Of a stretch of DNA of 26,244 nucleotides, positions 17,430 through 25,982 are shown piece by piece; the first letter of the stretch is position 1, and every line of letters begins with the position of its first letter. The translations under genes and the position numbers were made by a program. The notes below the pieces were generated by a model that did not search any database, was not told where the DNA came from, and saw nothing but the letters and a program-made list of their open reading frames with translations. The stretch is from a virus. Location: the IMG/VR virus record IMGVR_UViG_3300031227_000360, positions 1-26,244 of that record; one strand, given 5' to 3'.

Positions 17430-20400
17430 TAAATATGATGAAAAAAAGTTATTTGAGAATTTAAAAGATCCTAAAAAATATTTAGAAAATTTTTGTAAAA
17501 TAAAAACCAAGAAGGGTGGACTTCGTCCGTTCATTTTAAATGAAGCTCAAAAAGATATATTCAATACAATTAAGAATCATAATCGTGTGATGATCTGCAA
17601 GGCTCGCCAAATTGGATTTTGTTTTCATCCATATACAAAAATATTAACTAGTGAACTTAGGTGGAAAAAAATAGTTGATTTAAAAGTTGGTAATAAAATA
17701 ATTGCTAGTGATGAAAGTGTTAATGGTGGTAGAGGTTCATCAAGAAAAATGAGAACTGCTATTATTGAAGGTAAATCAGAGGTTTATGAATATTCGATTA
17801 AATTAAAAATGGATGATGGTAGAGATTTGATATTAACACCAAGTCATAGAATGTTATGTAAGGTAAGAGGTGCTGTTCATACTCAATGGAGAAAGGCAAA
17901 AGATATTAGAATTAATGATGAAATAAGATATATAACTAAAATATGGGATGATAATAATAATTATGAAGATGGATGGATTAGTGGAATAATAGATGGAGAA
18001 GGATGTCTTAGAACAAAGAAAAATGCTGGAACAGAATTAACAATTAGTCAAATTGATGGTTATGTATGGGATAGAATCTTAAAATATTTTGGAGATAATA
18101 ATTATTCATATAGAGTAGAGGTTGATAAAAGGTTATCTGGTACTAGTAGTAAATATGGAAGTAAACCAGTAAATAAACTTGTTCTTAATAAAATGGATGA
18201 ATTGTTTTATTTAATTGGTAAAGTACGACCATCAAGATTTATTGATAGACATTGGTGGGAGGATAAGAAATATCCAAATAATGGTTGGTTAAAAGTAAGT
18301 AGTATTGAATTACTTCCAAGACAAAGAATGATAGATTTGCAAACATCAGAAGGTACATATATAGCAAATGGATTTGTTTCTCATAATTCTACGGCAATCA
18401 CTGGCTACTTCTATCATAGTACAATTATGAATCCTGGAACCACCACTGCTTTGATTGGTTATAATAGTGATTTGGTTTCTGAATTATTAGATAAGGTAAA
18501 AACATTTTATAGAACTACTCCGCCGTCTATAAGGCCAACTATTAGATATAATTCTAAATATGAAATTAGTTTTCCAAAGACGGATTCTAAGATAATGATT
18601 TTACCTTCATCAGAGAATGTTGGTAGTGGATATACTTTGAATAATTGCTTGTTGACTGAACTTCCAAAAATTGAAAAAGCAGAAGAAAAGATGGCTTCGT
18701 TATTTCCTGCTGTTCCTTTAAATGGTAAGTTTGTAATTGAAAGTTCACCGAAAGGACAAGGTAATCTATACCATCGAATGTGGATGACTGATAATGAATG
18801 GGTAAAGAAAAAATATGGTTGGTGGTGGGGATATTGTTTAGATGATGAAACAGAAATTTTAACTGTAAAAGGTTGGAAAAATAGAAAAGATTTTAATATT
18901 GGCGATAAACATTTTACTGTTAATTTGAAAACAAAAAAATTAGAAATTAAAAAGGCAACAGATAAATTTGAATATGATTATGAAGGTAATATGGCGCATT
19001 TTGAAAGTCATAATTTAGACATGTTAGTGACTCCGAATCATAAATGTATTTATCAACGTTATCATAGTTATAATGGTAGTAAGGACTGGAAAGATAATTG
19101 GATGTTAAAAATGGCTAGTGAATTTAATACTAATGATGTGATACCAGTTTCTACAATGGGTTGGCATAAAAATAAGGTAAAAAAGTATACTGATGAATTT
19201 GTTGAATTAATTGGTTGGGTTATAACAGAAGCAAGTTATGAAAGATATTTAATATATATATATCAGAATGTTGGTAAAAATTTAGATAGAATAGAAAATT
19301 TGTGTAAAATATTAGGATTAAAATATACAAGATACATAAGGAAAAATAGAAATTCTGGCGAGATTAGGATACATTCACAATCAACAAAAAATATTAGAAA
19401 AGTTTTATCAAAAAGTAAAGAATTACCTTTAAAATTTATTTTAAGTTTGACTTATGGTCAAATGGTTCTATTACAAAAAACAATGATAGAAGGAGATGGT
19501 TGGAATGACGGTGGTGGGGGAAGTTTTGTGCAAAAAGATAAAGATGTTTCTAATAATTTTCAGATATTAACTACTTTAATAGGAAATACATCTAGAATAA
19601 AGCAAAATAAAAGTGAGGATAAATGTTATATTGTTAAGATTAAAAATGCTGAAACGGCGCGAAAATTTTCTATAAAAAATAAAAGATATAATGGAAAAGT
19701 TTGGTGTCCTACTAATGATAATGGAACTATAGTTATTAGAAGGAATGGTAAAGTGATGATAACTGGTCAGAGCAAAGAAGAAATAAATCAGATTAAAAAT
19801 GAAATTAATAATCCTCAAATTTTTGCTCAAGAATACGAAATGGAATTTCTTGCTTCTGGACGTTCAGTTTTTGACCAAAATGTAATTAAAAAACAGAGAA
19901 AAAATGTTTTGGAAGTTGGTGATAAAGTTAAATTAGATGATGGTACTGAATTTATAGTTTATGAAGAAGATGGATTTATATTTTATGAACCAATAGATAA
20001 AAATGGCTTATATATATTTGGATGCGATTCAGCAGAAGGCGTAGAAGGTGGAGATTATTCAACTGCTATTGTGTGGAATAGAAAAACAGGGAATCAAGCT
20101 GCCATGTATCGCGATCAGATTGCGACAGATAGATTTGGTGAGTTATTGGATAAGTGGGGACGAAGATTTAATAATGCTTTGATGGTGGTTGAACATAATT
20201 CGTGCGGACTGACTGTTATACTTACTTTGAAGAAATTGGTATATCCGTCAATGTATTTTCGTCCTACTAAAGTTGAATCAATTAGTTCCAGTTATACTGA
20301 TAAATTAGGATGGCGGACAACAGGAGCTAACAAACAGAATTTAATTGATGATTATGCTCAAGTATTGCGAGATGATGGATTGATAATTCATAGTAAGATT

Positions 20401-20583
20401 TTGTTGGATGAAATGTCAGTATTCATTTATGATGATAATAATAATATGAAGCCACAGCCAGGATTTCATGATGATACGATTATGGGCGCGGCTATTGGAT
20501 TCCAAGGATTCAAGATAATGTATGGTGGAAAGTTAGAACAGTTAGATTATGAAAATTATATGCCTAAAAGTTTTGCTTATTAA
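17422..20583 (+). CDS. terL: Terminase large subunit with two inteins, 1053 aa precursor
   Basis: ATP-driven DNA packaging motor and nuclease. ATG at 17422 is preferred over an in-frame TTG at 17407. Removing inteins at residues 67-322 and 472-783 leaves a 485-aa protein of normal length. Motifs: CKARQIGF joined to STAITGYF as Walker A; LLTEL (T412, E413) as Walker B; FVIESSPKGQGNLYH coupling motif; RNase H-like nuclease with GCDSAEG (D869), VVEHNS (E924) and FHDDTIMGAAIG (D1017, D1018). It begins within the small-subunit gene; the portal follows after 22 bases. Function depends on both splicing events. Confidence 0.95.
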   Translation: MNNKYDEKKLFENLKDPKKYLENFCKIKTKKGGLRPFILNEAQKDIFNTIKNHNRVMICKARQIGFCFHPYTKILTSELRWKKIVDLKVGNKIIASDESVNGGRGSSRKMRTAIIEGKSEVYEYSIKLKMDDGRDLILTPSHRMLCKVRGAVHTQWRKAKDIRINDEIRYITKIWDDNNNYEDGWISGIIDGEGCLRTKKNAGTELTISQIDGYVWDRILKYFGDNNYSYRVEVDKRLSGTSSKYGSKPVNKLVLNKMDELFYLIGKVRPSRFIDRHWWEDKKYPNNGWLKVSSIELLPRQRMIDLQTSEGTYIANGFVSHNSTAITGYFYHSTIMNPGTTTALIGYNSDLVSELLDKVKTFYRTTPPSIRPTIRYNSKYEISFPKTDSKIMILPSSENVGSGYTLNNCLLTELPKIEKAEEKMASLFPAVPLNGKFVIESSPKGQGNLYHRMWMTDNEWVKKKYGWWWGYCLDDETEILTVKGWKNRKDFNIGDKHFTVNLKTKKLEIKKATDKFEYDYEGNMAHFESHNLDMLVTPNHKCIYQRYHSYNGSKDWKDNWMLKMASEFNTNDVIPVSTMGWHKNKVKKYTDEFVELIGWVITEASYERYLIYIYQNVGKNLDRIENLCKILGLKYTRYIRKNRNSGEIRIHSQSTKNIRKVLSKSKELPLKFILSLTYGQMVLLQKTMIEGDGWNDGGGGSFVQKDKDVSNNFQILTTLIGNTSRIKQNKSEDKCYIVKIKNAETARKFSIKNKRYNGKVWCPTNDNGTIVIRRNGKVMITGQSKEEINQIKNEINNPQIFAQEYEMEFLASGRSVFDQNVIKKQRKNVLEVGDKVKLDDGTEFIVYEEDGFIFYEPIDKNGLYIFGCDSAEGVEGGDYSTAIVWNRKTGNQAAMYRDQIATDRFGELLDKWGRRFNNALMVVEHNSCGLTVILTLKKLVYPSMYFRPTKVESISSSYTDKLGWRTTGANKQNLIDDYAQVLRDDGLIIHSKILLDEMSVFIYDDNNNMKPQPGFHDDTIMGAAIGFQGFKIMYGGKLEQLDYENYMPKSFAY
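17620..18387 (+). other. Intein 1 (256 aa) in the terminase Walker A motif
   Basis: Starts at C (CFHPYTKILTSELRWKKIVD, block A), has TPSH at intein residues 73-76 (block B), and ends GFVSHN before Ser (blocks F/G). A single LAGLIDADG-like motif, ISGIIDGEG (about 120-128), marks a small homing endonuclease domain. Insertion is between GF and ST of the P-loop, so the ATPase should be inactive until splicing. All splice residues (Cys1, block B His, His-Asn, Ser+1) are present. Confidence 0.95.
18835..19770 (+). other. Intein 2 (312 aa) in the terminase, ending in Gln
   Basis: Starts CLDDETEILTVKGWKNRKDF, has TPNH at residues 66-69, and ends GKVMITGQ before Ser. The usual His-Asn end is replaced by Gly-Gln, so Gln must do the C-terminal cyclisation; such inteins are a known minority. 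Two LAGLIDADG-like motifs: LIGWVITEAS (125-134, degenerate) and TMIEGDGW (216-223). It sits between GWWWGY and SKEEINQI of the extein. Confidence 0.9.
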
Positions 20584-20605
20584 TAAAAATAAATAAATAA
20601 AATAT

Positions 20606-22669
20606 ATGGCAGCTGAAACTTATACATCAGGAATGTATGGTAATAAAGAAGTAAACATGATGAAAAAATTTAATTTGCAGGTTGATGATGCAAGGAATTA
20701 TTTTGTTGCGATTACTAAACCTCGTCTTGATCGTTCTTATAAACTCTATATTGCTGATAATACTGATAGGGCAAAAGAAATAGATCCATGGCAAGCTAAT
20801 ATTGCCGTGCCATATATTCAAGGCGTGATAGAAACTTTAAAGCCTAGAATTTTAGATGCTCGTCCAGATTTTTCAGTTCAGGGTAGGAATAAAGATGACC
20901 AGCCGAAAGCTACTAGGATTCAATCGTTGGGTGACTTTACGTGGGAAATAGCTGAAGGTGATAAGACCGCAGAATTAGTATCTAGTTCATCATTAATTTA
21001 TGGAACAGCTTTTTTGCAGGTTAGTTGGAAGAAAGATGTTAGAACCCATAAATTTTTACAAACCAAAGATTTGTCTAAAAAGAAATATGTTTGGAAAGAA
21101 AAGGAACAGGTTTTTTATGATGCTCCTTATGTTGAATGGGTAGATAATTATTCTCTTTGGTATGATTGGCACAATGTTGACAGAGAAAGCAAACAGTATT
21201 GGTTTAAGCGTAGAATTTTGACTGGCGTTGAAATTAAAAGGCGTTATAATATGGCTGATAAAAAAAGATTAGCAATGGCGCTGGAAAAGCCAGGAGGAGA
21301 TTTGACAAATTATGGTTCAGTCAGGACACAAGTTAAACTTGACCATGAAAAGATTACTAAAGGAGCTGATTATAAAAGTAGTGTGACGGGATTGACAAAT
21401 GAAACTTATCAAGCTAATGCTGATCCTGATTTAAAGATGTATGAAGTTTTTGAGTGGACTCGTCCATTTGATGATGCTTATGCGGTAATAGTAAATGGGG
21501 TACCAATTTTAAAAGGCGGTTTTATTCCTATGATTTATGATTTTAAGGAAACAACATTTATTGAAATTCCTTATTTGAGAATACCTGGAGAGTTTGAGGG
21601 TTATGGCATTCCAATGATTTTGGAAAATCCTCAAATAATGCTTAATATGATTAAGAATCAGAGATTGGATGCCACTACTTTAAATATTCATAAAATGTGG
21701 GTGGTTAATCCATTGGCGAATATTGATAAGAAAGATTTGGTGACTCGACCATTTGGTATAATTTATTCAACCGATCCTAATGGTGCCAGAGAAATTCAGA
21801 TGTCTGATATTAAGCCTAGTGCTTATAAGGAAGAAGAATCATTAAAGAGTGACATGAGATATGGTTCTGGTGTTGATGATTTTTCAATGGGTATTGGTGG
21901 ATCATCTGGAAGTGCGACTGAAACTAGACACTTGCGCGAATCAACATTAGAACGTGTTAGATTATATGTTAATCATTTGGGTGAAGGTTATGGTAAAGTA
22001 TTACGTTATTGGATTTCTATGTATAGTCAATTTTGGACAAAGGAAATGATTATAAGGATTACTGGTGAAAATGGAACTGTAGAATTTCCGATAATTGAGA
22101 AGGATGATTTGAAAGGTGAATTTGATATTAAGGCTACAGTGATTCCATCTATTGCTGGACAGAATGATGTTAAGAAAAAACAAGATATGGATTTGTTTCA
22201 GTTATTGGTTGAAATGGAATTTATTGATCCTGAGAAACTTACTGCTAAAATGTTACATGATTGGAATTGGGATCTTCAGTCGATCAAAAGAACAGAAGAA
22301 CCTCAAATGCAAGGAATGCCAGGAATGATGCCAGGAGAAATGCCACCTGGAGGCATGATGCCAGGAGGTATACCGCCTGCTGGAGTACCGCCAACTGGAG
22401 GAAAAGGTGTGCCAAATAAAATTGCTAAGGAAGCTTTGGCTATGCTTGGCGCTGGCGCTGGAACTCCATCTCCTTTTGGAGAGGCTGGCATGCCGATTAA
22501 TTTATTACAGGCAGGAGCACCACCTACGGCAAGAGGAATTCCTGCGCCTAAGACTACTAATCCAAGGGGGATGAATCGTGGTGGAAAAATTAATACTAAT
22601 ATATCTCAAAAAGCACCTAATGGAATTGAAGCGCAGTTGAATCAACAATCAAAAAATATTCAAAGATAA
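20606..22669 (+). CDS. Portal protein, 687 aa
   Basis: Dodecameric channel at the head vertex through which TerL pumps DNA. Begins MAAETYTSGMYGNKEVNMMK. The N-terminal region DPWQANIAVPYIQGVIETLK (about 61-80) and PRILDARPDFSVQGR are typical of portals, as is GYGIPMILENPQIMLNMIKN, QRLDATT in the stem and GSSGSATETRHLRESTLERV further on. The last 130 residues are low-complexity (MPGMMPGEMPPGGMMPGG and similar), an unusual Gly/Pro/Met extension. Position right after terL supports the call. Confidence 0.9.
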   Translation: MAAETYTSGMYGNKEVNMMKKFNLQVDDARNYFVAITKPRLDRSYKLYIADNTDRAKEIDPWQANIAVPYIQGVIETLKPRILDARPDFSVQGRNKDDQPKATRIQSLGDFTWEIAEGDKTAELVSSSSLIYGTAFLQVSWKKDVRTHKFLQTKDLSKKKYVWKEKEQVFYDAPYVEWVDNYSLWYDWHNVDRESKQYWFKRRILTGVEIKRRYNMADKKRLAMALEKPGGDLTNYGSVRTQVKLDHEKITKGADYKSSVTGLTNETYQANADPDLKMYEVFEWTRPFDDAYAVIVNGVPILKGGFIPMIYDFKETTFIEIPYLRIPGEFEGYGIPMILENPQIMLNMIKNQRLDATTLNIHKMWVVNPLANIDKKDLVTRPFGIIYSTDPNGAREIQMSDIKPSAYKEEESLKSDMRYGSGVDDFSMGIGGSSGSATETRHLRESTLERVRLYVNHLGEGYGKVLRYWISMYSQFWTKEMIIRITGENGTVEFPIIEKDDLKGEFDIKATVIPSIAGQNDVKKKQDMDLFQLLVEMEFIDPEKLTAKMLHDWNWDLQSIKRTEEPQMQGMPGMMPGEMPPGGMMPGGIPPAGVPPTGGKGVPNKIAKEALAMLGAGAGTPSPFGEAGMPINLLQAGAPPTARGIPAPKTTNPRGMNRGGKINTNISQKAPNGIEAQLNQQSKNIQR

Positions 22670-22683
22670 ATAACTAGAAAAAT

Positions 22684-22974
22684 ATGGCAACCTCTAAAAC
22701 AAAGAATAGTTGGGTAAAACGTTTTTTAAAAAAAGCTAAAGATGTTACTAGTTCTAAAATGGTTCTTCCCCAAAGGGGATATTATGCAGTAAGAGATTGG
22801 ACTAGAAAGGAAAAATTAATTTCCAAAAAAGCACATGAAAATACAAAGAAAAAATATGGTGTTGAAAGTGTTAAAGGAGGAATTGGAAAACAGGCATTTG
22901 CCGAAATGAAAGCTAAAGAAATACATCGATTGAAAAAAATACTTAAAAAACAAAAGGAAGAAGCTAAAAATTAG
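22684..22974 (+). CDS. Basic head-region protein, 96 aa
   Basis: Begins MATSKTKNSWVKRFLKKAKD and ends KILKKQKEEAKN. Very lysine-rich, with a GYYAVRDWTRKEKLISKKAH centre. Probably DNA-binding or head-internal given charge and position between portal and scaffold, but unrecognised. Confidence 0.65.
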   Translation: MATSKTKNSWVKRFLKKAKDVTSSKMVLPQRGYYAVRDWTRKEKLISKKAHENTKKKYGVESVKGGIGKQAFAEMKAKEIHRLKKILKKQKEEAKN

Positions 22975-22997
22975 AGATAAATAATAAATAAAAAATT

Positions 22998-23333
22998 ATG
23001 AAAAAAGAAACAAAACTAAAAAAAGAAGAAAAAAAAGAAGAAAAAAAAGAAGAGAGAGTAATCATTCCAATAGGAGAAATGACTAAAGATATTATGGAAG
23101 ATTTATTGGTTGAATTGTCTTATTCTGTCTATTGGCCAGCAATTATGAGTTATTTTGAAGGCAGAAGAATATATGTAAGGGATGGAATAGCAAGCGTTGA
23201 TCCATTTAAAGAACCCACTTTGGTAGCCAGATATCAAGGAAATTTACAGAGTTTAAATGATTTGTCAGATGCTATTGAAGTAATTAAAAAAGATAGAAAA
23301 AAAGCAGAAGAAAATGAGAATGATAAACAATAG
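22998..23333 (+). CDS. Hypothetical protein, 111 aa
   Basis: Begins with an almost pure K/E stretch (MKKETKLKKEEKKEEKKEER), then a small folded part (IGEMTKDIMEDLLVELSYSV) and YEGRRIYVRDGIASVDPFKE. Ends in TAG, confirming TAG as a stop here. Unrecognised. Confidence 0.65.
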   Translation: MKKETKLKKEEKKEEKKEERVIIPIGEMTKDIMEDLLVELSYSVYWPAIMSYFEGRRIYVRDGIASVDPFKEPTLVARYQGNLQSLNDLSDAIEVIKKDRKKAEENENDKQ

Positions 23334-23339
23334 ATTGAT

Positions 23340-23353
23340 ACTTGTGTTATAAT
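23340..23353 (+). promoter_or_regulatory. Possible extended -10 promoter
   Basis: ACTTGTGTTATAAT repeats the packaging promoter's -10 region (15646-15659) exactly. No good -35 element is seen, so activity would rest on the TGT-TATAAT extended -10. It could give extra expression of the small head genes. Confidence 0.5.
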
Positions 23354-23372
23354 AATTAAGTAATATAAACAC

Positions 23373-23531
23373 ATGCCTTATCCAGGAGTTTCAAAATCTA
23401 AAGAAAGTAAGATGGAACGTTGTGTTGCTAAAGTAAAAGCAAGTGGAGATAATGTGAATCCCTATGCTGTTTGTTTTTCTTCTATAATGGGAAAAACATT
23501 ACATAAGAGAAAGAAAAAAGCTGAAAAATAA
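23373..23531 (+). CDS. Small phage protein with CVxKVKxxG motif, 52 aa
   Basis: Begins MPYPGVSKSKESKMERCVAK. The part MERCVAKVKASGDNVNPYAV plus CFSSIMG matches a short motif common in phage virion-region genes (roughly C-V-x-x-V-K-x-x-G-x-x-x-N-P-x-A-V-C) with unknown role. Follows the possible promoter at 23340 by about 20 bases. Confidence 0.65.
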   Translation: MPYPGVSKSKESKMERCVAKVKASGDNVNPYAVCFSSIMGKTLHKRKKKAEK

Positions 23532-23540
23532 GTTAAATAT

Positions 23541-23849
23541 ATGCCAAATAACAAAGAAAAAAGAAAAATTCTTGACAATGTATTGGGCAAAATAAAAATG
23601 CATGATGCTGGGATAAAACGTAATAAAATAGAAGATATGCCTGAGATGGCAAGTAAATCTCGCATTAATTATCCATCGCTTTATTTGAATGTAAAACAAG
23701 CTCCAGAGTTAAAGGGAAGTGATGTGCATGATGGTATTACTTTAGTTATTAAGGGAAAAGTTATATCTCATTCAGTGGATGAAAATATTAATAGTGATTC
23801 TAGAGAAACATTTGATATTCAAATTAATAAGATTGGTATAATTAAGTAA
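23541..23849 (+). CDS. Hypothetical head-region protein, 102 aa
   Basis: Begins MPNNKEKRKILDNVLGKIKM. The C-terminal half (YPSLYLNVKQAPELKGSDVH and DGITLVIKGKVISHSVDEN) looks like a compact beta barrel and resembles small phage proteins encoded near portal and scaffold genes. Role unknown. Leader A/T-only. Confidence 0.6.
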   Translation: MPNNKEKRKILDNVLGKIKMHDAGIKRNKIEDMPEMASKSRINYPSLYLNVKQAPELKGSDVHDGITLVIKGKVISHSVDENINSDSRETFDIQINKIGIIK

Positions 23850-23856
23850 TAAATAT

Positions 23857-24111
23857 ATGACAAATAATGAACCACTTCATACACTTGGTGTTAAAACTAC
23901 TGCTGATTCATTAGGTGAAGGCAGGCTTAAAGTTGGTATGGGTAGGAGAAAAAAAAGAAGAGTTCTTAATAAAGTTTTAGACGGAGTTGGTACTGGTAAT
24001 CGTAGAGCTGGCAATCCGAGAACAGATGCTGAAAGACGAATTCGTCATAAAAAACTATATGGTACTTTAGATGATTTTCCTAAAAAACGAAGGTTTGCTA
24101 ATCAAATATAG
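23857..24111 (+). CDS. Basic hypothetical protein, 84 aa
   Basis: Begins MTNNEPLHTLGVKTTADSLG. Rich in G and R/K (GMGRRKKRRVLNKVLDGVGT), with KKLYGTLDDFPKKRRFANQI at the end. Probably nucleic-acid binding; unrecognised. Confidence 0.6.
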   Translation: MTNNEPLHTLGVKTTADSLGEGRLKVGMGRRKKRRVLNKVLDGVGTGNRRAGNPRTDAERRIRHKKLYGTLDDFPKKRRFANQI

Positions 24112-24133
24112 ATAATGTTTAAATAATAAATAT

Positions 24134-24688
24134 ATGGCATTAAAAGATAGAAAACGACAATTAGTTAGGGATAGGGTAAAACTATCACAACCTGCTTTAA
24201 TAGGAGCAAAACAAACAAGAAGATTAGGAGGAGAATCAGACTTCTCTTTATCTGCTGCTGTTAAAAAACTTCCACCAAGAGTTTCAAACAAAACTCTAGC
24301 AAGTAAAGCAGAATTATTAAAGGCTAGTAAGGCTAGTAGAAGACCAGGTTTACCAAAAATACTACAACCAATAACAAGAAGATTAGGAGGAGAATCAGAC
24401 TTCTCTTTATCTGCTGCTGTTAAAAAACTTCCACCAAGAGTTTCAAACAAAACTCTAGCAAGTAAAGCAGAATTATTAAAGGCTAGTAAGGCTAGTAGAA
24501 GACCAGGTTTACCAAAAATACTACAACCAATAACAAGAAGACCACCAGAATCACCAATACCAACTAGATCAGACCCTGGTGGAAGGACTATTGATAATTC
24601 AAAACAGCGAAAAAGAAAAAGACAAACAGTAAGAGAAAGATTAAGCAGTTTAACTGGATCTGAATCATTTGGTTTAAAAAGAAATTAG
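24134..24688 (+). CDS. Basic protein with an internal 53-residue exact duplication, 184 aa
   Basis: Begins MALKDRKRQLVRDRVKLSQP. Two identical 53-residue units follow, each containing LGGESDFSLSAAVKKLPPRV and SNKTLASKAELLKASKASRR, then a basic tail. DNA is also identical (24214-24541), so the duplication is recent. Low-complexity, positively charged and probably disordered; unrecognised. The second copy keeps frame because the unit is 159 bases. Confidence 0.65.
   Translation: MALKDRKRQLVRDRVKLSQPALIGAKQTRRLGGESDFSLSAAVKKLPPRVSNKTLASKAELLKASKASRRPGLPKILQPITRRLGGESDFSLSAAVKKLPPRVSNKTLASKAELLKASKASRRPGLPKILQPITRRPPESPIPTRSDPGGRTIDNSKQRKRKRQTVRERLSSLTGSESFGLKRN
24214..24541 (+). repeat. Perfect 159-bp tandem duplication
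   Basis: Unit 1 24214-24372, unit 2 24373-24531, plus 10 bases of a third. No difference between units was found by eye. It lies entirely inside the 184-aa gene and adds 53 codons in frame. Confidence 0.9.
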
Positions 24689-24711
24689 TAAATAAAGAAT
24701 AATATATAATT

Positions 24712-24942
24712 ATGAATTTAAAAAAAGTAAAACGTCCTTCTTCTCAAGCTAAAAAAGTTTCTGAAGCCATCAAAAAATTGGGTAAAAAGAAAAATGAAGT
24801 TAAAGAAGGGGTTGATTTGTCTAAAATGGCTCAAAAGCTTTTTAAAAGAAAGTCGAAGCAAGAACAAGAAGAACAAGAAGAACAAGAAGAACAAGAAGAA
24901 CAAGAAGAACAAGAGGAAGAGGAAACAAATGATGAAGAATAA
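24712..24942 (+). CDS. Lysine-rich protein with QEE repeat tail, 76 aa
   Basis: Begins MNLKKVKRPSSQAKKVSEAI. A basic N-terminal half is followed by an acidic tail of QEE triplets ending in TNDEE. The polarity (basic then acidic) might suit a head-assembly chaperone or scaffold helper, but this is inference. Confidence 0.6.
   Translation: MNLKKVKRPSSQAKKVSEAIKKLGKKKNEVKEGVDLSKMAQKLFKRKSKQEQEEQEEQEEQEEQEEQEEEETNDEE
24857..24915 (+). repeat. 9-bp tandem repeat GAACAAGAA
   Basis: About six copies of a 9-base unit encoding QEE, likely to vary in number by slippage. Confidence 0.85.
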
Positions 24943-24945
24943 TTT

Positions 24946-24990
24946 TGAAGGAAACCTTAAGGTCTTTTAAAATTATTGATTTTAATAATT
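24946..24990 (+). other. Small hairpins before the scaffold gene
   Basis: AAGG-AAA-CCTT (24947-24957) and AATTATT-GATTTT-AATAATT (24971-24990) lie in the 65-base gap. They may attenuate transcription or adjust scaffold to capsid ratios; weak evidence. Confidence 0.35.
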
Positions 24991-25007
24991 AATTATGAAA
25001 TAAATTT

Positions 25008-25925
25008 ATGCCAGAAGAAAACAAAAATGGGTCCGCAATTGCTCCTGAAAATGAAGCAAACAAAGCGGGTAGCCCTGATAATCTTATTCAAAAAGAGGCT
25101 GATCCTAATCTAGGCGGAGAAACAGGGGAATCAGCGGCAACAACACCGCCCAAAGATGAAAAAAGTAAAGAAGATGATAAAGACAAAGATGATAAAGGCG
25201 CTAAAGACGCTGAAGCTAAAGAGGAAATGGTGCCTATATCTCAATATGAAAATTTAGAAGAGAAACTTGGCGAACAAGGGAACGAATTGGGAGAGTATAG
25301 AGATTTTTATGAAAAAATTTCTCCTTTCCTTGATAAAGTTGATGAACAGCCTGATTTAGTGAAAGCTATAATGGCTAATAAAATTACTCCCGAGTTAGTC
25401 GAGTCTGTTTTGAAAGGAAAGGTTTCTACTAAAGAAGCCGAAACTGTTACCGAAGCTCATAAAAAAGTTAAAGAACAATTAGGTAAAAAGGAATATGATA
25501 AAACTTCTCCTGAGGATATCGAAAATATGGTTTCAGAAAAGGTGAAAGAAGGTGTTAGTGAAGCAAAAAAAGAATTTGATAAAGGTTTAAATAGTGTCAA
25601 AGAAGATGCTGAATCTGATAAGTTTGAGCGTCAATTAACTGCTTTTATTGAAAAGACTCCTGATTATGCTGATTATGCAGAGGATATCCAAAAATGGTTT
25701 GGTAAGAATCCAACTCAGTATGATATTAAAATTGCTTATGATGTGGTTAAGGGTCAAGTCTTGGCTGATAAAGTTGCTAAAGATGCTACCGAAGCTGATG
25801 GTGAAGCTGGCAAAGATATTGCTGGCAATGCTGCTGGCGGTGGTTCTCAAACAGCTGGTGTTATTGAAGATAAGAAGTTAGTTGATGAGTTGATTGCTGA
25901 TAAAGCAAATCCTAATGTTTTTTAA
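25008..25925 (+). CDS. Scaffold-like head protein, 305 aa
   Basis: Begins MPEENKNGSAIAPENEANKA. A long acidic, disordered N-terminal region (DEKSKEDDKDKDDKGAKDAE) is followed by helical coiled-coil segments (ISQYENLEEKLGEQGNELGE) and a C-terminal IAGNAAGGGSQTAGVIEDKK with an end DKANPNVF. Length, charge and position immediately before the capsid gene fit a scaffolding protein that directs shell assembly and leaves before packaging. Codons contain more C and G than in the small genes before it, consistent with high expression. Confidence 0.75.
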   Translation: MPEENKNGSAIAPENEANKAGSPDNLIQKEADPNLGGETGESAATTPPKDEKSKEDDKDKDDKGAKDAEAKEEMVPISQYENLEEKLGEQGNELGEYRDFYEKISPFLDKVDEQPDLVKAIMANKITPELVESVLKGKVSTKEAETVTEAHKKVKEQLGKKEYDKTSPEDIENMVSEKVKEGVSEAKKEFDKGLNSVKEDAESDKFERQLTAFIEKTPDYADYAEDIQKWFGKNPTQYDIKIAYDVVKGQVLADKVAKDATEADGEAGKDIAGNAAGGGSQTAGVIEDKKLVDELIADKANPNVF

Positions 25926-25982
25926 ATTTTGTTTGTGGGTATTCGTAACGCACATTTAAAAAATAACTAAATTGTTAAATAT

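Noticed and set aside
24067-24450. 127-codon - strand frame with repeated sequence
   Set aside because: It is a mirror of the duplicated + strand gene; the repeat makes it long, and the operon direction and composition favour the + strand.
25635-25881. Overlapping frames inside the scaffold gene on both strands
   Set aside because: Hydrophobic low-complexity shadows of the scaffold-like reading frame.
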